From the NCBI GenBank assembly GCA_902729415.1, contig CACVCF010000190.1, positions 1 to 60,474 of the forward strand: a stretch of 60,474 bases of DNA. The letters run 5' to 3'. The notes beneath the pieces were generated by a model that saw nothing but the letters and a program-made list of their open reading frames with translations, was not told where the DNA came from and searched no databases. This DNA is from Terasakiella magnetica. GTDB lineage: Bacteria; Pseudomonadota; Alphaproteobacteria; Rhodospirillales; Magnetospirillaceae. Shown here piece after piece: positions 35,161 to 44,300 of the stretch. How positions within the stretch are numbered: the first letter of the stretch is position 1; each line of letters starts with the position of its first letter. The translations under genes were made by a program, and so were the position numbers.

Positions 35161-37185
35161 TCAGCGCTCCTGGAACGCCTGAGTTGCCGCCAGATAAATC
35201 GGCTTCAACAGATATTGCAGGATTGTCTTTTCGCCGGTAACGATATCCACCTGCACCGTCATGCCGGGAAGGATATGGTTGCGGCTGGGATTCTCCCCGA
35301 CATAAGGCCGGTCCAAAGCCACCAATCCTTTGTAATAAGGTTGCTTCTTCTCGTCGAGGAAGGTCGAGGGCGAAACCTGCTCCAAGGTTCCTCCCACCGC
35401 CCCGAACCGGGCAAAGTCATAGCTGCCGACCTTGATCCGAACCACTTGGCCCGGTTCCACATGGCCCACATCGCGGGGCGTGATCTGGTTTTCCACCAGC
35501 AGCTTGTCGTCCACCGGCACAATCTTGGTAACCATTCCGCCGGCTTGAATAACCGCACCAGGAGAAGTGACCGACAATTCCTGGACGATGCCGCGCGCGG
35601 GAGACGTAATTTCCAGGCGCATCACCCGGTCTTCCAGCTTTGACCGGGCTTCGTGCAATTGGGCCAGTTCGGCGGTGACGGTGCCCATTTCATTATAGGC
35701 GTCGTGGGACAGCTTGCTTTTCTGATCACCGATTCTGTTTTCGGCCTCGGCCAGGGCTTCACGGGCGGTCTTCAGCTGCCCCTGGAAGCGGGCGCGCTCG
35801 CCCTTCAGGCGCTCGAACTCCCGCAGGATATTGAAATAGACCACCTTGGAGGTCAGTTCCTTCTCCACCAGATGCCTGCGGATCTCTACTTCCTTGGCCA
35901 GCAGGTCGATCTGCTGGTTCATGGCCGAGATCTGATCCTGATAGAGGGTGATATCGGTGCGGCGCTGCTCGATCTGCTTGTCCAGGACCAGTTCGGCGGA
36001 ATCGCGGGCGCGTTCCTGGGCGAGGAAGATCACACCTTGATCCAGCGCCTGCCCCTTATCAGCAATATCATCGCGCACCACCGAGAAATCGGGGGCACGG
36101 CCCTCGGCGAAGGCGCGCAGACGCTCGGCCCGCAGCAACAGCCCCGCCTCGCGGGCCCGCATCTGCTCCAACTCCGATAAAGCCTGAGCCGGGTCGAGGC
36201 GGACCAGGATCTCGCCCTTCTCTACCAGTTGGCCTTCACGTACCGGAACTTCCTGGACGATGCCGCCCTCAAGGTGCTGAACCGGGCGGATGAAGCTGGA
36301 AGGAACCACTTGGCCATTGGTGACGGCCACCTCCTTGACCGGAGTCACCGCCGCCCAGCCCACCAAGGCTCCCACAGTCAGAATGGTGGTCAGCATGGTG
36401 CCGCGAACCAGCGGGCCGACGCCGCCTTCCTCGAACACCACCGCCTGAGCGAGATGGCGGCGGAACCGGTTGATCTGTCCAGCAGCGGCCAGATCGATGG
36501 GGCCGTCCTCCTCACTCTCGGGATACAGACGGGTCAACGAAAATACCAGCCCCTGCATCAGAAGGACATAGGCCACCCCCACCACCGCCGCCACATTACC
36601 GCGGGCGAATTCCGGGCTGGCAACAAAGGCCAGGGTCTCCAGGGTCCGGATGACCATCACCCCCATCAAGGCCTGAACCGCGACAATGCGGACCTGTCCC
36701 TTGGGCCGCGCCATCAAGACGGCATGCAGCGAGACCAGCTTGCGCCCGATCAGCCCGACACTGACGCTGAGCGCAACCGCTCCCCACGCCGCTTCGATCC
36801 GCGGCCAGGTGGTGCACGACAAGCTTCCCTCGCAGGTGCTGCGGGCGACAGTGGTCATCAGGGCCAAGGCCACTGCAGGAATGACGAACAAAGCGGGCCA
36901 GCCCTGACGGCTGTCGGTGGGAACATGAAGGACGTTGCGGGAAAACAGAACCGCCGCCGACGCCGTGATCACCCAGGCCACCGCCGCGATCCGGGCGAAT
37001 GATCCGGGCAGATTGATGGCCCCCGAGGCCCCGACCTCGCCCATCAGTGCGATGCCGAGCGCCGAGAATAGAGCGATCTGGGCGACTTCGTTACCAAAGC
37101 TGGCACGACGCCGCACCAGCAGATATCCGAGGATGATCAAACCCTGGATCGAAGCCAGCAGCGGCAGCGCGTCGAACAAAGTCAC
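35161..37185 (-). CDS. type I secretion HlyD-like adaptor with N-terminal seven-helix domain
   Basis: A 674-residue protein, about 200 residues longer than usual HlyD/LapC adaptors. Residues 1-220 hold seven predicted membrane helices (about 3-24, 34-53, 63-81, 97-113, 132-157, 167-188, 197-217). From about 262 it is a standard adaptor: a membrane anchor (LTTILTVGALVGWAAV), the biotinyl-like half VQHLEGGIVQEVPVREGQLV, a long coiled-coil region (about 340-510), then RLEITSPARGIVQELSVTSPGAVI, and the C-terminal GMTVQVDIVTGEKTILQYLLKPI. It lies downstream of the ABC gene with a 149-base gap that contains a hairpin. Confidence 0.93.
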   Translation of the reverse strand: MTLFDALPLLASIQGLIILGYLLVRRRASFGNEVAQIALFSALGIALMGEVGASGAINLPGSFARIAAVAWVITASAAVLFSRNVLHVPTDSRQGWPALFVIPAVALALMTTVARSTCEGSLSCTTWPRIEAAWGAVALSVSVGLIGRKLVSLHAVLMARPKGQVRIVAVQALMGVMVIRTLETLAFVASPEFARGNVAAVVGVAYVLLMQGLVFSLTRLYPESEEDGPIDLAAAGQINRFRRHLAQAVVFEEGGVGPLVRGTMLTTILTVGALVGWAAVTPVKEVAVTNGQVVPSSFIRPVQHLEGGIVQEVPVREGQLVEKGEILVRLDPAQALSELEQMRAREAGLLLRAERLRAFAEGRAPDFSVVRDDIADKGQALDQGVIFLAQERARDSAELVLDKQIEQRRTDITLYQDQISAMNQQIDLLAKEVEIRRHLVEKELTSKVVYFNILREFERLKGERARFQGQLKTAREALAEAENRIGDQKSKLSHDAYNEMGTVTAELAQLHEARSKLEDRVMRLEITSPARGIVQELSVTSPGAVIQAGGMVTKIVPVDDKLLVENQITPRDVGHVEPGQVVRIKVGSYDFARFGAVGGTLEQVSPSTFLDEKKQPYYKGLVALDRPYVGENPSRNHILPGMTVQVDIVTGEKTILQYLLKPIYLAATQAFQER

Positions 37186-37211
37186 GTCGGGATCCCCCTT
37201 GTTATACCAAA

Positions 37212-37239
37212 TCTCTGTGATTGGAACCGATCACAGAGA
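37212..37239. other. perfect hairpin between the ABC gene and the adaptor gene
   Basis: TCTCTGTGAT at 37212-37221 pairs with ATCACAGAGA at 37230-37239 around TGGAACCG. It has no T-run. It lies 26 bases upstream of the adaptor start on the same transcript strand, so it could be an RNA stem, an operator or a processing site. Confidence 0.55.
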
Positions 37240-37334
37240 CCCTCAATCGGCGGGCGGGTTTCTCCGCAACCCTTGCCTCCCGCGGCACCAGCCGCGCGGC
37301 CCCTTAGCCCTAACGACACAATCCCTCAAACAGC

Positions 37335-40300
37335 CTACGCCAGCTTGGCCCGAATCTCGGCGGCGGGGCCGGCGGCGCGCACAGCGCCTTTTTCCAACAC
37401 CACAATGACATCAGCCAACGAGAGGTGACTGGGACGGTGGGTCACGATAAACATGGTGGCCTTGCCCCGCATGGCTTCGACAAAATCACGGAAGCACTTG
37501 TCGCCGTCGAAATCCAGGCCGGTCACCGGTTCATCCAGCAAGATCAACGGGCTTTTCTTCAGATAGGCCCGCGCCAGCGAGATGCCCTGGGCCAGACTGG
37601 TGGAAATACGATTGGTGGCGGCATCGCCCACTCTTGTGTTGATCCCCCGCGCCAGCGCCGCCACTTCGTCCCACACTCCGGCCAGGGTCAGAGCATGGCG
37701 CAGTTCGGTATCGCTGGCGGTGGGCTGGGCCAGCCGCAGATTCTGAGCGATGGTGCCAAAGAACAGCTGCGGCACCTGCGGCGCATAACCGATGGATTTG
37801 CGAAGTTCAATCGGATCGATCTGGCGGATATCGAGATCATCGATCATCACATTACCGGCCTGGGGGGCATAAAGACCGGCGATCAGCTTCAAAATGGTGG
37901 ATTTACCGGCACCATCGGGGCCAACGATCGCCACCACCTGCCCCGGCTCTACATCGAAGCTGACGCCCAGCAAAGCCGGATCGGAATCGTTGGAATAGCG
38001 CAGCGACACGCGTGTAAACGTCACCGCCCCTTTGAGGTCGAGGGCCGCCGAGGTCGCCGAAGTCCCATCACCTTCGGTCCGGAAGGAGGCCAACGCCTCC
38101 AGCTGCCGGATGGAGGACCGGGTCTGTTCGATGCGTTGCACCAGCGAGAATCCGGTCTGCATGGGTGCCAGAATGCGCCACACCACCATCATGGAGGCGA
38201 TCAGCGCGCCGGGGCTCATGCCGTTGTTCAAAACCTGATAGACGCCGACAATCATGGTGGCCATTCCCGACAACACCACCATGGCCTGGGACAAGCTGGC
38301 CAGCACGCCGGTCAGGAGCGAGGATTCATAGCCCGCCATGGCCGCTTCGGCGCAGATGTCGCGGAAACGGTCGGCCCAGGTCTTCTCCATGCCGGAATAA
38401 CGGATCGAACGCATCTTCAGCAGGGTTTCAACCACCAGTTCCTGGCGCCGGGTCACCGAGCGGCCCGAGCCCGCCACCCGGCGCCGCACCACCGGCATGG
38501 CGGCGGCCACCACCAAGGCGAAGATCGCCAGCGCCACCACCGGAACCATCGCGGTCACCCCCCCCAGCATGACCATCACGATCAGGTAGACCACGACAAA
38601 GGGCATGTCGATCAGCATGGCGGCGATCCCGCCGCCGAAGAAGTCGCGGAAGCTTTCGAGATCCTTGAAACGGGCCAGTTGACTGCCGATACTGGCCCGC
38701 TCGGTCAAAGCCAGGGGCAGCAGCAAGGTGCGCTCGAATACCATGGTCGAGACGATATAGCTGATACGCGCCCCCACATAGGCCGAGGCCTTGGCCCGTA
38801 ATTCCCGCAGCACCTCGTCGCCGGCAATGACGATCAGAACGCCGCAGAGAAAGGCCACCAGCATGCCGACGTCGCCGGTGGAGATCACCTTGTCGTAAAC
38901 CGACATGGTGAACAGCGGCACACCCAGAGACAGCAGGTTGATGATCAGGCTTTGGCCCAGCAACGCCCAGATCAGGCCATGGAAGCGCGCCACCACATGC
39001 TTGAACCAGTGTCCCGCCGCGCCGTGATACTCTGCCCCGTCCAGCGCCGTAAAGAAATAGGCGGTGCCGTAAAGCTGGGACAACGGCACAAGCTTTTCCG
39101 TCCCATCCGCCAGCAACGCCACCACCCCCTCCGGCCGGGACGAGGTCAGCACCATGGGGGAATTGTGGTAGTCGATGAACAGACAGGGCAGAACGCGGGA
39201 ATCGATGGGCTCGCCGCTCATCTTCGCCGGCTCATTGCCATAGCCCAGATTGGCCATGACGTTGCGGAAGGCGACGATATCCAGACGGGGCTCGAAATGG
39301 GGCAAGGCCTCGGCCAGGTGCCGAAGATCGCCCGTCCAACGCATGGCGTTCAGCAGCGGCAGCAGGCACCGCCCCAGGGCCGAGGCCCGCTCGACCTCGG
39401 CGATGAAATCACCCGAACGCCCGGCGATCCGCTCGGCGATGCCCTCCCCGCCCAGGCCAGGGCGCCCCTGCACTCCGGCCTGAACGGTCTGGCGGGCGGC
39501 GGCGGCGGCGGCCAACGGCACCGGCTCGGGACCACCACGCTGCTGTGGCACGATGCTCTTGGCATCCACCAGACGCCCGTCAATCAGCTTGAAGGTCCGG
39601 GAAGCCAAGCTGAGCATGGACGGGCGCGACGTCATCAGCACGACCGTCGCCTTGCCTTGCAACGCCTCGAACACGGCACGCAGCGCCTGATCGCCCGCAC
39701 CGTCCACGGCGGTGTTGGCCTCGTCGAACAAAATAATGCGCGGTTCTTGCGCCAAGGCGCGAACGATGGCGATCAGTTGCCGCAGGCCTCGGGGCAGAGA
39801 TTCGCTCGAGCCCTCCCCCACCATGGTCTCGTAGCCCAAGGGCAGGCGGGCGACAAAGCGGTCGATCCCGAGATCGCGGGCATATTGCTTCGCCACCGCG
39901 CTTCGCGCCGGATCGAACAGATTCATGTTCTCAAGGATCGTGCCCCGGAACAGCTCGGGCCGTTGGGAGATATAGGCAATGACCTGGCGCGCCGAGTGCG
40001 GATCAAATCCTGCCAGAGCACGGCCATCCACCAGCACCCGGCCGGAAGTGGGCTCGACCAGCCCCGCCATCACGCCCAGCAGCGATGATTTGCCGACGCC
40101 GTTTTCGCCGGAAATACCGATCATCTCGCCTGCTTGGATCTCCAGGTCGAGGCTGTCGAGAACCGTCTGAGCCTCACCGAAGCGCAAGCCCACCCCTTCC
40201 AGGGTCAGCGCCCCCTCGACATTGTCCATGGCCGGAGCCTGGGGGGCGGTGTCGCTTCCAACGCTGTCGAGCAGGGTGTTGAGACGCTCTTCCGCCAACC

Positions 40301-41318
40301 GGGCGGTCTGGAACCGGGTCCAGCGATCCAATGCCGCCTGCATGGGCTGGATACAGCGCCCCGCCAGCAGCGAGCACGCCGCCAGCACGCCCGTGGTCAT
40401 TTGCCCGTCAATCACCTGGATGCTGCCGAACGCCACCACCAGGATGGTGGTCAGGTGCGAGAACAGCAACGCCATCGACTGGCCCTTGGCCGATAATTCG
40501 GCGACGGCGAACTCGGAATCCGAACTGTTTTCCAACAGACGCTCGTGGCGGCGCATCATCTGCGCCTCCATGGCCAGGGCCTTGATGGTGTGGATGCCCG
40601 ACAGCACCTCGATGATGAAATTCACCCGGCTGTCGTCGGCGGCGATCCGGCGGCGGATCGCCTCCATCATGGTACGGCCCATGATCAGCCCAGCCAGGGT
40701 AAACATCGCCATCAGCAACATGGGAACCAGAACCAGCCAGCCCCCAAAGGCAAGCATCAGCAGCAGATAAATCACCGCGAAGGGCAGGTCGAACACCGAC
40801 AGGAAGGCCTGACCGGCATAGAAATCCTTCAAGGTGTGGATGGAATTCAGCGATTCCAGATGGGCGCCGGTTCCCTTGCGCTCGAACTCGTCAATGGGAC
40901 GGTTGAGCAGAGATTGGAACGCCCGCGTCGCCGCCAGATGCTCGAACCGGCCGCTGGTCCACCCCGTCACCGCCGAGCGGGTGATGCGAAGCGCCGTCTC
41001 CAACGTCACCGCCACCACGATGCCGATAGCAAGGGCCGTCAGGGTATCGGTGGCCGTACTGGGCAGGATGCGGTCATAGACCTGCAACAGGGTCAGCGGT
41101 AAGGCCAGACCCAACAGATTCAAAACCAGCGAAACGGCAATCAGATCAGGCAGATAACGCCGGAACCCGGAAAGAACCCCGACACTCCGGGGGTGGGAGA
41201 CGAAGGCTCGCCGCAGTGAGGTCATCTCGCCGGGCAGCCACTCGGGGATGAGGGCGTTTTTCAACGCTCTCCCGATCCGAATCCAGCCTTGGTGCAAACG
41301 CCCTGATGAAACGCTCAT
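37335..41318 (-). CDS. double ABC exporter: two TMD-NBD units in one chain
   Basis: A 1327-residue type I secretion exporter; ATG at 41318, a TTG at 41339 is possible. Unit 1: membrane domain (about 55-330), NBD with Walker A GENGVGKSS, Q-loop YISQRP, Walker B IILFDEA. A linker (about 600-760) resembles a C39-like domain without a catalytic Cys. Unit 2: membrane domain (about 770-1060), NBD with GPDGAGKST, YAPQVP, LILLDEP and THRP. Both signature motifs are degenerate: LPRGL replaces LSGGQ in unit 1, ISTSL in unit 2. The switch His of unit 1 is Ser (MTSRP). It follows the giant gene by about 50 bases and is probably its exporter. Confidence 0.93.
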   Translation of the reverse strand: MSVSSGRLHQGWIRIGRALKNALIPEWLPGEMTSLRRAFVSHPRSVGVLSGFRRYLPDLIAVSLVLNLLGLALPLTLLQVYDRILPSTATDTLTALAIGIVVAVTLETALRITRSAVTGWTSGRFEHLAATRAFQSLLNRPIDEFERKGTGAHLESLNSIHTLKDFYAGQAFLSVFDLPFAVIYLLLMLAFGGWLVLVPMLLMAMFTLAGLIMGRTMMEAIRRRIAADDSRVNFIIEVLSGIHTIKALAMEAQMMRRHERLLENSSDSEFAVAELSAKGQSMALLFSHLTTILVVAFGSIQVIDGQMTTGVLAACSLLAGRCIQPMQAALDRWTRFQTARLAEERLNTLLDSVGSDTAPQAPAMDNVEGALTLEGVGLRFGEAQTVLDSLDLEIQAGEMIGISGENGVGKSSLLGVMAGLVEPTSGRVLVDGRALAGFDPHSARQVIAYISQRPELFRGTILENMNLFDPARSAVAKQYARDLGIDRFVARLPLGYETMVGEGSSESLPRGLRQLIAIVRALAQEPRIILFDEANTAVDGAGDQALRAVFEALQGKATVVLMTSRPSMLSLASRTFKLIDGRLVDAKSIVPQQRGGPEPVPLAAAAAARQTVQAGVQGRPGLGGEGIAERIAGRSGDFIAEVERASALGRCLLPLLNAMRWTGDLRHLAEALPHFEPRLDIVAFRNVMANLGYGNEPAKMSGEPIDSRVLPCLFIDYHNSPMVLTSSRPEGVVALLADGTEKLVPLSQLYGTAYFFTALDGAEYHGAAGHWFKHVVARFHGLIWALLGQSLIINLLSLGVPLFTMSVYDKVISTGDVGMLVAFLCGVLIVIAGDEVLRELRAKASAYVGARISYIVSTMVFERTLLLPLALTERASIGSQLARFKDLESFRDFFGGGIAAMLIDMPFVVVYLIVMVMLGGVTAMVPVVALAIFALVVAAAMPVVRRRVAGSGRSVTRRQELVVETLLKMRSIRYSGMEKTWADRFRDICAEAAMAGYESSLLTGVLASLSQAMVVLSGMATMIVGVYQVLNNGMSPGALIASMMVVWRILAPMQTGFSLVQRIEQTRSSIRQLEALASFRTEGDGTSATSAALDLKGAVTFTRVSLRYSNDSDPALLGVSFDVEPGQVVAIVGPDGAGKSTILKLIAGLYAPQAGNVMIDDLDIRQIDPIELRKSIGYAPQVPQLFFGTIAQNLRLAQPTASDTELRHALTLAGVWDEVAALARGINTRVGDAATNRISTSLAQGISLARAYLKKSPLILLDEPVTGLDFDGDKCFRDFVEAMRGKATMFIVTHRPSHLSLADVIVVLEKGAVRAAGPAAEIRAKLA

Positions 41319-41368
41319 TGGTTCCGAAGTAAAACTCAATCCGCCACGATGGCTCTAAGGGTTTTACC

Positions 41369-44300
41369 TTAGAAGGTTATTTTGTCGAGCCCTTCGATGT
41401 GAAGCGCAACATTGTTGTCGAAAGTCAGGGTGCCGTGTATGCCGTTAGGATCAATGAAGGCGGCTTGATTCAAGCTCTCCACCGTGGAAGAGCCACTGAT
41501 GTGGATGCCGTCCTTATCGATGAAGCCGTGACTGCCGGCGGCAATGGCGTGGTGCTCGCTGCCATTGATGCCGATATCGAAACTGAGATGACTGAGCGAC
41601 GCGGTATTGACCGGCGCCACATCCAGGGAATGCAACCCATCCAGGCTGCCGAACACGAATTCGGCCAAGGTTCCGCTATTGGCCGGGACCACAGGCAGAT
41701 GGTCGAAGTGCAGCATGTGCTGGTCACCAGCATCCAGCGTTCCCAGATTGGCGGTATTGAGATTGAGGGTCAGGTCCACCGACTTTGATGCCACGCTGCC
41801 GGTATCGGCCTCGGTGGCACTGGCCGTCACATGCAAGGTGTTGTGGCCCGCATCATTGGCGGTGGTGGAGATGGACAGACCCGACAGGTCGCTGGAATTC
41901 AGCGTCCAGCTGTGGCTGGCCTCGTCATAGGTTCCGTGATTAAGGCTGGCATCGCCCGGCAGGCCGGTAATGGTGAGCTTAAGGCTTTCAGACCCATCGC
42001 TATCGACCAGAGAGGACGACAGATTGAGGGCAACGCTGGCCCCCGCCACCGACGTCGCGGTGGTCGCTGCCAGATTGGGGATATCGGCCACACCGGCCAC
42101 ATGCACGACAAAACTGGTGGCGGAAGAAGCCGAGGCGGCGGTGCCGGTGTCAGGATCGACACCGGTGGTCGAGGTCAGCGTCGCAGTCACGGCGAGACCG
42201 GTTCCGCCATTGGAATTCCAGTCGCTCCAGTTGGCGGGAGGCTGAAGGAACAGGCCGTGCCCCGCCCCCTGCATCTGGGCAACCTCGGCTGAGGAGAAGG
42301 TCCAGGCCCCGGTATCGGCGTGGTAGGTTCCGATGGACACGCCGCCCGACACCGCCAGAAGCTGGAAGTTGGCGGGAATACCAGCCAAGCTCAGCGACAG
42401 AGTCTCGTGCGCATTGGCCAGAGCCTCGGTCAGGTTGAGGTTGATCAGGCTGTCTTCGCTGCCCGAAGATGCGGCGGTATGGCTCAGCACCGGCGCATGA
42501 GCCTGTTCGACCACCGTAACCACGATATCCTTGGCCGCCGAAAGGGCGGTGCTGCCCCCATCCGTGGCGGTAGCGGTAACGTGCAAAGTCATGTCGGCGG
42601 CGTTCTGCGGCGCCGGAGTCACAGTCAGCCCGTTGAGGTCTGCGGCGGTCAAGGTCCAACTGCCGTCACCGTTATTGGTGCCGTGGTTCAGCAGCGCCCC
42701 CGTGGGCACGCCGGAGATGGTGATGGCCGAAATGCTCTCCGAGCCGTCGTTGTCGGCCAGGGTGGGAGCGATGGACAGCGCGATGGGGCTGTCCACGGCG
42801 CCGCTGACGGCGGCATTGACGGTCACGGTCGGCACATCGGCCACCGAGGCCACGTGCACCGCGAAGCTTTGCACCGCCGTGGCGGTGGTCGCCACTTGGC
42901 TGTCGGGATCGAGCTGGGTGGAGGTCAGGGTGGCGGTCAACGCCATCCCGGTGGTGCCGCCGCCGGTGTTCCAGTCGCTCCAATTGCTGGGCGGCAGTAC
43001 GAACAGACCGTTGCCCGCCGCCTGCATCTCCTTGACCTCGTCGAAGGTGAAGCTCCAGGTCTTGGCCACGCCGTCATAGCTGCCAAGGGCGGCGACGGAC
43101 GACGATGACGCGAAGAACTGCGAACCCGCCGGAGCCCCGGCGATGACCAGAGTCAGGGCTTCGCTGCTATCGCTCAGCGCCCCGGTCAGGTTGAGGTTGA
43201 TGCGGGTGTCCTCGGCACCGGAAGAGGCGGCGGTATGGGTCAGCACCGGCGTGTTGGCCACCGCATCCACCACCACATGCAAGGGCTTGGCTATGGAGGT
43301 GGCGGCATCGCTGTTCTGGAGATCGCGCGCGGTCGCAGCCACGTTGATCGTAAAATCGGCCACGGCGTGTGAACCGGCCTGGATCTTCAGACCGGTCAGC
43401 TGGCCGGGCTGCAAGGTCCAGCTGCCATCACCGTTATTGGTGCCCTGATTGAGTGTTGCGCCGGGCGGCAGGTCGGAGAGAGTCACCGAGGCCAGATATT
43501 CCGACCCGGTGGTGTCCCCCAACGCCGCCGTCACATCGAGGCTGATCCAGCTATCCTCGGCCCCCCGCGCCCCGGTCACCGTGACGACGGGCGCGTCGGC
43601 GACGGCATCGACATGGACGGCGAAAGACAGCGACGACGAGGTGGTGGAAACCACATGGGTTTCGGGATCTTCCTTGGTGGCGGTCAGGGTGGCAACAAGC
43701 GGCATGCCCCCGGTGTGGCCCGAAGAGCTCCAATCGCTCCAATTGGTGGGCGGCTGAAGGAACAGGCCATGCCCGGCGGCCTGAATATCGGCGATGTCAT
43801 CCTTCGAGAAGGTCCAGGTGCCGTTGTGATTATCGGTGCCGATGGCGGCGCCGTTGGCGGCGTTGAAGAAGTGCGCCCCCGACAGCACGCCGCTGATGGT
43901 CAGGGTCGGAGTCTCGCCTGGATCGGTCACCAGCGCCGACAGGTTGAGGGCGATGGGTGTGTCCTCGCCCCCCACCGCCGGAGTGGACTGGCCGAGGCTG
44001 ACCGGTGCCGCCACCGCATCCACCGTCACCGTGAAGGATAGGACGTCCCCGGTCGTGCTGGCGCCATTGGCATGCTCGGTGGTCACCGCCTGGGCCGACA
44101 AGGTGAAATTGTGGGCGTCGTTGGTGGCGGGAAGCAGCTTGAGAGTCCCGAGATCGGCAGGCGCCACGGTCCACGATCCATCGGCGTTGTGAACACCGTG
44201 GTTAAGTACCGCCCCCACCGGCATGCCGGTGATGATGATGGAAGACACCGCTTCTGACCCGTCGGCATCGGTCAGATGGGGGGTAATGGCATTCTTCAGG

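Noticed and set aside
37212..37239. CRP site
   Set aside because: TGTGA and TCACA are present, but the spacing is ten bases instead of six.
41369..42000. LapA-type retention module with a LapG cleavage site in the giant protein
   Set aside because: The N-terminal region (near 54400-55009) has no TAAG/AAAG-type cleavage site that I could see, and no LapG or LapD gene is in the window.
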